Position numbers and translations under genes: made by a program. Shown here piece by piece: positions 56,534-64,000 of a stretch of 64,000 bases of DNA. This stretch comes from Bartonella tamiae Th239 (GTDB taxonomy: Bacteria; Pseudomonadota; Alphaproteobacteria; Rhizobiales; Rhizobiaceae): the NCBI RefSeq assembly GCF_000278275.1, contig NZ_JH725147.1, positions 732,849 through 796,848 on the forward strand, given 5' to 3'. Under the pieces are notes generated by a model that saw nothing but the letters and a program-made list of their open reading frames with translations, ran no database searches and was not told where the DNA came from. Position 1 is the stretch's first letter; the number at the start of each line of letters is the position of its first letter.

Positions 56534-56829
56534 TGTGTTCGTTCACTTCAAAATTGGTGGGTGGGTTTGGGTGAGTTGTTGGTTATTGAAGTCTATATCA
56601 TAAATAGAACATACAGTGAACATTTATTTAAAATATGTCATAAAACATTGGGATGTTTCTTTTAAAACGCAGAGTTGAACTCATAAGCATTATTTAACTG
56701 GACTTAAGGGAAAGTAAGAGCAAACGTGTTGATAGGTATCAATCATTCGAGTTGATGAAGCAACTGGGCAGGACTGTTTGAAAGTTTATAAGAACGGCAT
56801 CATGGCAAAAGAAATAAAGAGGGGATGAG

Positions 56830-57306
56830 ATGATTGATACTGGTTCACTTGAAACCTTGAAGCGTTCAGATCTTTTAGATCTCTGGCGAAATGTTATAAC
56901 AACACCGCCATCACGGACCATGGGGCGCAATGTCATGTGTGGGATACTTGCGTTTGAGATACAATCTAAACAATATGGCGGATTGAATAAAACCTTCCAA
57001 AAAGAATTAAAGCGTTATGAAACAGCTTTGAATGCCGGCAAAATAATAAAAACTAAAGGACATAAGCTTCGACAAGGTTCTCGGTTATTACGCGAATGGA
57101 ATGGGATAACCCATCATGTTGAGGTGACAGAGAATGGTTATCTATGGAATGGCAAACTTTATAGGTCTTTATCCTCCATTGCTAAAGCCATTACTGGCAC
57201 GCATTGGTCTGGACCAAGATTCTTCGGTTTGAATAGCAAAGATGCTCATCATGGTACGAGTGGAATAGGTTATCAGCTTCATGAACGCGATGGGGAGCCA
57301 GCATGA
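56830..57306 (+). CDS. DUF2924-domain protein
   Basis: A 158-residue protein of the DUF2924 family, recognised by LLDLWRNVITTPPSRTMGRN near the start and LREWNGITHHVEVTENGYLW followed by GKLYRSLSSIAKAITGTHWS. It is almost always encoded just before a serine recombinase, and here overlaps that gene by 4 bp (ATGA). It may act as an accessory or directionality factor for recombination; this is inference from pairing. GAGGGGATGAG provides the ribosome binding site. Confidence 0.88.
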   Translation: MIDTGSLETLKRSDLLDLWRNVITTPPSRTMGRNVMCGILAFEIQSKQYGGLNKTFQKELKRYETALNAGKIIKTKGHKLRQGSRLLREWNGITHHVEVTENGYLWNGKLYRSLSSIAKAITGTHWSGPRFFGLNSKDAHHGTSGIGYQLHERDGEPA

Positions 57307-59009
57307 GTAAGAATACTCAACAATCAACTAAAATACGCTGTGCTATCTATACACGCAAATCATCGGATGAAGGTTTGGAACAAGAGTTCAATTCGCTTGA
57401 TGCACAATATGAAGCGTGTGAATCCTATATAGCAAGCCAAAAGCATGAGGGTTGGGTTCTTGTCAAAAAACGCTATGATGATGGCGGTGTCTCAGGTGGA
57501 ACAATGGAACGGGCAGGGCTAAACGCTTTGCTCAAAGATATAGATCAAGGTCTTATTGATATGATTGTTGTTTATAAGATTGATCGTTTAACACGCTCTT
57601 TGATGGACTTTTCTAAAATCATTGAACGATTAGATAAAGCGAGTGCCAGTTTTGTTTCTGTTACGCAAAGTTTTAATACTGCAACATCTATGGGACGACT
57701 AACCCTTAATATGCTTTTATACTTTGCCCAGTTTGAGCGAGAAGTCACAGCAGAGCGTATTCGCGATAAAATAGCAGCATCTAAAGCCAAAGGCCTATGG
57801 ATGGGCGGAACAACGCCTATGGGATATCAACCGCATCCTGATCCAACAATTAGAGGATTGATTATGGATGATGTTCAAGCAGAAAAGGTCAGAAGGCTAT
57901 TTTGTCTTTATGATAAATTCCAGTGTTTGACAAAAGTCGAAGAGATGGCACAAAAAGAGGGGATAACGCGTAAGAATAAAAATGCAGGGCTAAATGATAA
58001 AGCAACTGCTCAAAGTGAGGGGGCTGATACTGATAGTTCTCAACCTTATCTCTCTCAATCTTACTTATCTCGAGGTGCCATTCATAAAATCCTTATCAAT
58101 CCTATTTATATTGGCAAGGTCAAACATAAAGAATTGCTCTATGATGGTCGCCATGAGGCCATTATTAATTGTGATTTATGGCAACGTGTTCAAGATAAGC
58201 TTCAAATGAAAAGCGCTAAGAAAAGAGGAAGTCAAAACAATACTGAAGAAATAGCTTTGTTTAAATCAAAGCTCTTTGATGAAACGGGTGAGCATTTAAC
58301 GCCAACCCATACAATTAAAAATAAGAAGATCATTCGTTATTATATCTCCAGCCGTTTGTTAAATGGCAAAGATCCATCCGCTTGGCGACTTCCTGCTCAA
58401 TCCTTTGAAGAAACACTTATGAAAGCCTTTAATGAGAAGGTAAGTGACTATGTTGAGCAAAGCACATTCGCCAAACAACAAACATCAATTCAAGAGATCA
58501 AAGCACAAAAGAAACAGCTTGATCTCTATTTAAAAGATTCCCCTCATAAGCGTGCACAGGTGATTAAACGCATTAATCTTAAAACCGATCAGATCACATT
58601 ACATATTGATACGGCCTTATTATTCCAAAAGCTATCACTGCCACAGAGTGAACAACAAACAGATATGACTTTTATTCTTCCCATGACACTTCGTAAACGT
58701 GGAGTTGAACAAAAGCTCATCATTGGTCAAAAGTTGCCAGAGCAAGATCAGGCTCTCATTAAGAGTCTTGTCAAAGCACATCAATGGCTGAACACTATGA
58801 AACAAGGTCAGACCTTTGCTTCAATCGCCACCCAAGAAAACATCAATGAGAGTTATATCCGCTCACGCATTCCCTTAGCTTTTTTATCCCCAAAGCTTCA
58901 AAAAGCTATTCTCAATGGTAATCAACCCATTGATCTTACATTAGAAAAACTTGTCCGTTGCAAGATACCACTTGATTGGGCAAAACAAGAACAGCTCTTC
59001 ATGCAATAA
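57303..59009 (+). CDS. Large serine recombinase
   Basis: A 568-residue site-specific recombinase. The resolvase domain begins IRCAIYTRKSSDEG with catalytic Ser about residue 20. The conserved arginines lie in VVYKIDRLTRSL and FAQFEREVTAERIRDKI. A recombinase domain (GTTPMGYQPHPD, YLSRGAIHKILINPIYIGKV) and a long C-terminal part follow. It lacks an obvious zinc-ribbon cysteine set, unlike many phage integrases. It could integrate or excise the surrounding island or invert a segment. It ends about 390 bp from tRNA-Ser. Confidence 0.92.
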   Translation: MSKNTQQSTKIRCAIYTRKSSDEGLEQEFNSLDAQYEACESYIASQKHEGWVLVKKRYDDGGVSGGTMERAGLNALLKDIDQGLIDMIVVYKIDRLTRSLMDFSKIIERLDKASASFVSVTQSFNTATSMGRLTLNMLLYFAQFEREVTAERIRDKIAASKAKGLWMGGTTPMGYQPHPDPTIRGLIMDDVQAEKVRRLFCLYDKFQCLTKVEEMAQKEGITRKNKNAGLNDKATAQSEGADTDSSQPYLSQSYLSRGAIHKILINPIYIGKVKHKELLYDGRHEAIINCDLWQRVQDKLQMKSAKKRGSQNNTEEIALFKSKLFDETGEHLTPTHTIKNKKIIRYYISSRLLNGKDPSAWRLPAQSFEETLMKAFNEKVSDYVEQSTFAKQQTSIQEIKAQKKQLDLYLKDSPHKRAQVIKRINLKTDQITLHIDTALLFQKLSLPQSEQQTDMTFILPMTLRKRGVEQKLIIGQKLPEQDQALIKSLVKAHQWLNTMKQGQTFASIATQENINESYIRSRIPLAFLSPKLQKAILNGNQPIDLTLEKLVRCKIPLDWAKQEQLFMQ

Positions 59010-59400
59010 GACAAAAGCAAATCAGGTAATAAACACTACTATCCTTGATGCTTAAGCTCAAACATATCGTCTGAATTATCTCATCTTAAAAAAACAACGT
59101 CTCGCATCAGAAAATTAAATCTCAAAATCTGTGCCAGAAACATTAAAGCCATTGCTCAAATTTGGCGTCATTTGAACAATAGAAAAAAATAAATTCCCTG
59201 TTAATTCCCTGTATTCTTGGAAAACCACAAAAAATCTATCAATCCGCACCGACAAAAAATGCAAACAGAGACAGAGCGCAGGAAAAACTCAAATAAAAGC
59301 AGGAAATAAATCTCTTAAGAAAAAGACAAAATCTAACTCTTTGATATCTTGGTGTAATGTCTGAAATAAAAAGGAACACAGTAAGATTAACGTGTCTTAA
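59010..59400. other. Gene-free stretch between recombinase and tRNA-Ser, with a short direct repeat
   Basis: No gene is seen. The 10-mer aattccctgt occurs twice in 21 bp (59192-59201 and 59203-59212), spaced about one helical turn, 189 bp from the tRNA 3' end. Such a pair could be an attachment or recombinase arm site, but this is only suggested by position. Confidence 0.45.
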
Positions 59401-59490
59401 TGGCGGAGGGGGTGGGATTCGAACCCACGGTACAGTCTCCTGCACGCCGGTTTTCAAGACCGGTGCCTTAAACCGCTCGGCCACCCCTCC
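59401..59490 (-). tRNA. tRNA-Ser (anticodon UGA)
   Basis: A 90-nt class II tRNA. The acceptor stem is ggagggg / cccctcc plus encoded GCCA, and the D arm contains ggccgagcggtttaaggc. The anticodon arm ccggtcttgaaaaccgg has anticodon TGA, followed by a long variable arm (cgtgcaggagactgtacc) and T arm gtgggttcgaatcccac. It reads UCA. Its 3' end faces the accessory region. Confidence 0.96.
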
Positions 59491-59567
59491 AAAAAAGATA
59501 TGTGTTCTTTACAAGGTTCTCACCAAAGGTCAATCACCTGAACACGTTTTTTTTTAAATTCCCAAAC

Positions 59568-61025
59568 TTATCGAATATTTTTTGTCATTGTTAAACCCAA
59601 ATCGCGCACTTTTTTGCGCAATGTATTGCGATTTAAACCTAAAATCTCAGCAGCTTTGATTTGATTACCATTTGTCGCTTTAAGACAGGCACGAATGAGC
59701 GGATATTCAACCTCTTCTAAAATACTTTGATAAAGACCTGATGGCAGTATGTCCCCTTGAAAAGACTGAAAATACTCTACAATTCTATCTTCTACAGCTT
59801 GCGAAAGAGTTTTTTTTTCATCAAACGTAGCGATAGTGAAAACATTTTTATTGTCTTTAATGTTGGTAAGCTCTGCAGCAATCACATCAGGGCCTATTTC
59901 TCTTTGCGGATAAAGAGCCGCAAGACGGCGCACAAAGTTTTCCAACTCGCGAACATTTCCAGGCCAAGAGTGCGTATAAAGTAATTCCATTCCTTCAGAA
60001 TTTATAAATTTTTCACCTAAACCTTCATGGACAGCATTATGAAAAAAATGATGAACCAAATCATCAATATCATGAATACGTTCTCTTAAAGCAGGAATAC
60101 GAATAGGAACAACATTTAGCCGATAAAACAAATCTTCTCGAAACTGACCACTATGGATTAATTGTGAAAGGTTTTTATTGGTCGCAGCAACAATTCGGAC
60201 GTCTGTTTTGATCGGTGTTCGTCCACCTACACGCATATATTCACCTTGTTGCAAAACCCGCAAAAGACGTGTTTGCGCCTCCATCGGCATATCGCCAATT
60301 TCGTCAAGAAAAAGTGTCCCCCCATTTGCCTGTTCAAAACGGCCAGATGCGCGTGCATTTGCACCCGTAAATGCACCTTTTTCATGACCAAACAATTCAG
60401 ACTCAATCAAATCACGTGGAATAGCTGCCATATTGATTGCAACAAAAGGACCATGATGACGGCGCCCATATTCATGCAAAGAACGCGCCACAAGTTCTTT
60501 GCCTGTTCCTGATTCACCTGTGATCAAGATTGTGAGCTCAGTTTGCATCATCCGCGCAAGCTGACGATAAATATCTTGCATCGCTTGTGAACGCCCAACG
60601 AAAGGAAGTCCATCAGATCTATCTTGTGTGACATGGTTTTTCTTTTTTGAGCGTACTTGTGCCATTGCACGTTCGACAATTTGAATCATTTCGTCAAGAT
60701 CGAAAGGCTTTGCGAGATAGTCATAAGCGCCTGCCTGAGAAGACTTTATTGCCGTCATAAATGTATTTTGTGCACTCATAATAATGACAGGCATTTCAGG
60801 ACGCACTTGTTTTATGTTCGGCAAAAGATCAAAAATCGTTTTATCAGGCATAATCACATCGCTTATGACAAGATCACCTTCATTTTCAGACAGCAAATTC
60901 CATAATTTTTTAGAATCCGCCGCAAGTCGAACCTCATAATCTGCGCGCAGTAAAGCTTGTTGCAGAACCATTCGGATAGCGGCATCATCATCAGCAACAA
61001 TTATTATCCCCTTGCTCACTATCAT
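59568..61025 (-). CDS. ntrC: Nitrogen regulation response regulator NtrC
   Basis: A 485-residue sigma-54 activator. The receiver domain has D56 (VISDVIMPD) as phospho-acceptor. The AAA+ domain has Walker A GESGTGKE, the sigma-54-contacting GAFTGA loop, and Walker [12 protein letters not shown]. The C-terminal Fis-type helix-turn-helix ([20 protein letters not shown]) binds DNA. It activates nitrogen-assimilation genes when phosphorylated by NtrB. The ATG at 61025 overlaps the ntrB stop (ATGA); a longer reading upstream lies inside ntrB and has no similarity to the family. Confidence 0.95.
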   Translation of the reverse strand: MIVSKGIIIVADDDAAIRMVLQQALLRADYEVRLAADSKKLWNLLSENEGDLVISDVIMPDKTIFDLLPNIKQVRPEMPVIIMSAQNTFMTAIKSSQAGAYDYLAKPFDLDEMIQIVERAMAQVRSKKKNHVTQDRSDGLPFVGRSQAMQDIYRQLARMMQTELTILITGESGTGKELVARSLHEYGRRHHGPFVAINMAAIPRDLIESELFGHEKGAFTGANARASGRFEQANGGTLFLDEIGDMPMEAQTRLLRVLQQGEYMRVGGRTPIKTDVRIVAATNKNLSQLIHSGQFREDLFYRLNVVPIRIPALRERIHDIDDLVHHFFHNAVHEGLGEKFINSEGMELLYTHSWPGNVRELENFVRRLAALYPQREIGPDVIAAELTNIKDNKNVFTIATFDEKKTLSQAVEDRIVEYFQSFQGDILPSGLYQSILEEVEYPLIRACLKATNGNQIKAAEILGLNRNTLRKKVRDLGLTMTKNIR

Positions 61026-62149
61026 TCTCCACTTGTTGGATTTTGTCGTCTCTTTTTTTGCCACATAGGCAAGAGAACACGAAACACGGTTTTGCCTTTT
61101 TGGGTTTCACACTCAACGATCCCACCATGGTTATGAACAAGTTTAGCAACCATAGGCAAACCTAGACCTGAGCCATTCACTTTACTGGTTATAAAAGGAT
61201 CAAATAAATTTGGTTGAATATCAGCCAAAATACCCGAACCGTTATCCTCAACACAAAATTCCAATGGAAGCGCTACTTTTTCGCGACGATTATGTGATGC
61301 GATCCATATTCCAGATTTATATGAAGATTTAAGTATAATTGTTGCATCAGCATGATTTTTTAAAGCTTCTGATGCATTTTTAACGAGATTCAAAAAAATC
61401 TGAATGAGCTGATCACGATGACCCGATACAGGTGGTAACGAGGGATCATATTTTTCTATAAACCGTATATTTTTAGCAAAGCCATTTTGCGCCAGCATTT
61501 TTACATGATTAAGGACCGTATGCATATTAATAGGAGAGTGTTCAATAGGACGTTCATCAGAAAAAATTTCCATCCGATCAACCAATCCAACAATTCTATC
61601 CGTCTCATTTTGAATTAATTGTGTTAATTGCCTATCCTCATCATTAAGACTATTTTCAATCAATTGTGCCGCACCACGAATTCCTGAAAGGGGATTTTTG
61701 ATTTCGTGAGCAAGCATTGATGCAAGACCCGTGATTGATCGTGCAGATCCACGTTGGTTAAATTGACGATCCATTCTTTCTGACATGGATTTTTCATGAA
61801 ATAAAATAATGGCAGATCCTATTTTTTCAGGAAGAGGCAGAAGAAAAACATCCACACGTTTATTATATCCAAGACGTGGTAAAAATAAATCAATGTTATA
61901 TTCATTAATGGGTAAAGATTGACTTCGCATTGTTTGCAATAGTGAAAAAAGAGAACTTTGAGGAGAGAAAATCCAAGAGAGATTTTCACGTCTCAGGATC
62001 TTGGTACTTGTTTTAAAAAAATCTTCTGCACCCAAATTAGCATATATTAATTTATTATTCTCATTGATTATAATGATTGAAAATGGGATGCAATCGAGAA
62101 TAAATGTCGAAAGATTTTGCGATGAGCCTTTTGCTAATTCATTCAACAT
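61022..62149 (-). CDS. ntrB: Nitrogen regulation sensor kinase NtrB
   Basis: A 375-residue cytoplasmic histidine kinase. It has an N-terminal PAS domain ([20 protein letters not shown]), an H-box [20 protein letters not shown] with the phosphorylated His, an N-box ([12 protein letters not shown]) and G-boxes ([26 protein letters not shown]). It phosphorylates or dephosphorylates NtrC according to PII state. The start overlaps the dusB stop (TAATG), so dusB-ntrB-ntrC is one operon with coupled translation. Confidence 0.95.
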   Translation of the reverse strand: MLNELAKGSSQNLSTFILDCIPFSIIIINENNKLIYANLGAEDFFKTSTKILRRENLSWIFSPQSSLFSLLQTMRSQSLPINEYNIDLFLPRLGYNKRVDVFLLPLPEKIGSAIILFHEKSMSERMDRQFNQRGSARSITGLASMLAHEIKNPLSGIRGAAQLIENSLNDEDRQLTQLIQNETDRIVGLVDRMEIFSDERPIEHSPINMHTVLNHVKMLAQNGFAKNIRFIEKYDPSLPPVSGHRDQLIQIFLNLVKNASEALKNHADATIILKSSYKSGIWIASHNRREKVALPLEFCVEDNGSGILADIQPNLFDPFITSKVNGSGLGLPMVAKLVHNHGGIVECETQKGKTVFRVLLPMWQKKRRQNPTSGE

Positions 62150-63135
62150 TAGGCTACTTTTTTCTTTATATCTTCAAAGCGATTAAAAATTTCTTTTAAA
62201 AGCAACAAAACGTGCTCAGGGTTTTTTGACGTCAAAATATCCTGACGTTCAGATGCATTATAAAACCCTTTTGCATGTTTTTCTAAATACCATTGGATAT
62301 GTTTTCTCGCATGACGCACACCAATATTTTCACCATAATAATCAATCATTTCGTGATAGTGATCACAAATATAGTGCGCCAAGTTTTCATTAAAATCATA
62401 CCCTACAATCGCTCCCACAATCCATGGAGCACCGTATGCAGCACGCCCGACCATCACAGCGTCAGCACCGGATTTTTGCATACATATTTCAGCATCTTGG
62501 CGCGTTTTTATATCGCCATTTGCAATCAGTGGAATTGATATACGATCTCTAACACGTGCAATGGCATCCCAATTTGCTTGCCCGTGATAAAATTGCATTC
62601 TGGTTCGCCCATGTACTGTAATCATCGCTATGCCAGCGTTTTCTGCCAATTTTGCAATTTCAGGAGCATTGATGCTTTGTTCATCCCATCCAAGACGCAT
62701 TTTTAAAGATACAGGGACTTTAGCTACTTTTAAGACGGATTCAATCAACGACATCGATAATTTTATATCACGCATGAGGGCAGCACCAGAATATCCCCCC
62801 GTAACTTTTTTTGCTGGACACCCCATATTAATATCAATCATATCAACATGCGCTTCTTGTGCAATTTCAGCAGCTAATGCCATCCATTTCGCTTCACGCC
62901 CAGCAAGTTGTATGACATGTGAGGATAAACCATCACCTTTGATGCGTTTTAGACTTTCAGACGAATGAGCACATAATTCACCACTGGCAACCATTTCTGA
63001 AATCACCATTCCAGCACCAGCTTTCCAACTTCTTAATCGAAATGGCAAATCGCTCACACCTGACATTGGTGCTAAAAAAACGCGATTACGAAATTGATGA
63101 GATCCAACGTTAAGCGGTTGAGATAATATTGACAA
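62149..63135 (-). CDS. dusB: tRNA-dihydrouridine synthase (NifR3)
   Basis: A 328-residue flavoenzyme that reduces uridine in tRNA D-loops. It has FLAPMSGVSDLPFR (FMN side), the catalytic Cys in NMGCPAKKVTGGYSGAALM, VSLKMRLGWD, VHGRTRMQFYHG and the phosphate-binding PLIANGDI...VMVGRAAYGAPW. Its place before ntrBC gave the old name nifR3. The start is a TTG with AAAGGG eight bases upstream. Confidence 0.94.
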   Translation of the reverse strand: MSILSQPLNVGSHQFRNRVFLAPMSGVSDLPFRLRSWKAGAGMVISEMVASGELCAHSSESLKRIKGDGLSSHVIQLAGREAKWMALAAEIAQEAHVDMIDINMGCPAKKVTGGYSGAALMRDIKLSMSLIESVLKVAKVPVSLKMRLGWDEQSINAPEIAKLAENAGIAMITVHGRTRMQFYHGQANWDAIARVRDRISIPLIANGDIKTRQDAEICMQKSGADAVMVGRAAYGAPWIVGAIVGYDFNENLAHYICDHYHEMIDYYGENIGVRHARKHIQWYLEKHAKGFYNASERQDILTSKNPEHVLLLLKEIFNRFEDIKKKVA

Positions 63136-63402
63136 GCTTTGTGCCCTTTATTTCATCATTTGGTTTTCACTTATCTTTTTTTTAAGACATAATTCAAAAA
63201 TAAACCTATTTCTATTATGAAGAATTTTCATAAATATTGCAATTCAATCGCCTCATACATCATGCATTCTATCTGTATTGATATTGATTTTATAAATCTT
63301 GTACCTAGAATGATGAATAGTTAATGAAAGATGAACAGTTGACTCATATCCTTAATTTATTTAACAATAAATAATAGTAATAACGAGATATTAAGGTTTA
63401 TT

Positions 63403-63990
63403 ATGAAACTCTATTACGCACCTGGCGCATGTTCTCTTGCCGCCCAAATTACTGCAAATGAAGCAAATATTCCTGTTTTTCTTGTAAAAATTGATTTATC
63501 GACAAAAACGACACAAGATGGTGCCAATTTTTTTGATATCAATCCTAAAGGTTGTGTCCCTGCATTAGAACTTTCTGACGGGCGTATTCTTACAGAAATA
63601 CCTGCGATTTTACAGTATCTGGCTGATTTAAAGCCTGAAAAAAATCTTGCTGAAAAACCCGCAACATTTGAAAGAGCAAAAGTCCTAGAATGGCTCAATT
63701 TCGTCGCAACGGAACTGCAAGTCAATTTTTCTTTTGCTTTTCAAAATCCTTCTGATGAACAGAGAAAAAAAGGCATTGAAAAACTTCTAAAACGTTTTGA
63801 TTTTGTTGAAAAACAATTAGAACAATCAGACTTTATAGCAAGTGAAAACTTTACCATTGCTGATGCTTATCTTTTCACAGTTTTGACTTGGTGCCCAATA
63901 GTCAAAATTGATTATAGTGACAAGCCTATGCTTGTTAAATATTTTAACAAGTTAAGTGAACGAGAAAGCGTGAAGAATATATTATCATAA
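63403..63990 (+). CDS. Beta-class glutathione S-transferase
   Basis: A 195-residue two-domain protein. The thioredoxin-like N-terminal domain opens MKLYYAPGACSLAAQI, with the beta-class Cys at residue 10 and the cis-Pro in KGCVPALEL. The glutathione-binding ILTEIPAILQYLAD follows. The helical C-terminal domain has the N-capping box FTIADAYLFTVLTW. It conjugates or binds glutathione, whose synthetase is encoded at 17891-18835. Slightly shorter than the usual ~203 residues. AAGG precedes the ATG. Confidence 0.93.
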   Translation: MKLYYAPGACSLAAQITANEANIPVFLVKIDLSTKTTQDGANFFDINPKGCVPALELSDGRILTEIPAILQYLADLKPEKNLAEKPATFERAKVLEWLNFVATELQVNFSFAFQNPSDEQRKKGIEKLLKRFDFVEKQLEQSDFIASENFTIADAYLFTVLTWCPIVKIDYSDKPMLVKYFNKLSERESVKNILS

Positions 63991-64000
63991 AAATAAGATG

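Noticed and set aside
54356-59009. A complete prophage
   Set aside because: No capsid, tail, portal, terminase or lysis genes are present. DUF5681, the methylase and the recombinase alone do not make a phage.

Overview
The window looks like a low-GC alphaproteobacterial chromosome of the Rhizobiales, most probably Bartonella or a close relative. The evidence is an Omp25-like porin, an IalB-family protein, a nifR3(dusB)-ntrB-ntrC operon, a short RNase D, a DUF2924 plus serine recombinase pair, and an autotransporter relic with the linker and barrel typical of Bartonella. The assignment rests on recognised families only; no database was searched.

Layout. 1-8764 is a very AT-rich surface-polysaccharide segment on the minus strand. 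It holds decayed GT2 glycosyltransferases, an FdtC-like N-acetyltransferase, a GT61 glycosyltransferase and FdtA sugar ketoisomerase. A 1835-bp block is present three times in tandem, giving three identical fdtA genes and two GT61 genes cut off at the C-terminus. The array abuts a decayed IS3-family element (8765-9949). 10496-35475 is mostly intact housekeeping sequence: a SleB-type wall hydrolase, the Pho operon pstSCAB-phoU-phoB behind a three-repeat Pho box, gshB, a moeB/thiF-type gene, omp25, rnd, an M20 dipeptidase, mutM, an M29 aminopeptidase, a 2-hydroxyacid dehydrogenase, moaA, msrA, slyX, a truncated-haemoglobin gene broken by a 14-bp duplication, a membrane protein, tRNA-Thr(CGU), a BCCT transporter and gabD.

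35564-59400 is accessory. It begins with a truncated M20 deacetylase fused to a decayed autotransporter, then a secreted ankyrin protein and an IS6-family element. Next comes a two-partner secretion/contact-inhibition-like locus on the minus strand, in transcription order: IalB-family periplasmic protein, TpsB transporter, a 2908-aa TpsA exoprotein ending in a lipase-like alpha/beta-hydrolase domain, and an overlapping lipoprotein gene that is the natural immunity candidate but carries one in-frame stop. An orphan, IS6-truncated tpsA 3' module lies beyond it. Further right are a lipoprotein gene with a stop at codon 3, a DUF5681 protein, a ParB-methyltransferase fusion, and a DUF2924/large serine recombinase pair ending next to tRNA-Ser(UGA). 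59568-63990 returns to core genes: ntrC, ntrB, dusB and a glutathione S-transferase.

Themes. Surface and contact functions (polysaccharide, autotransporter, TPS) are where duplication, IS activity and gene decay concentrate, while core metabolic genes are intact. The most interesting system is the IalB-TpsB-TpsA(lipase)-lipoprotein operon with its orphan module.
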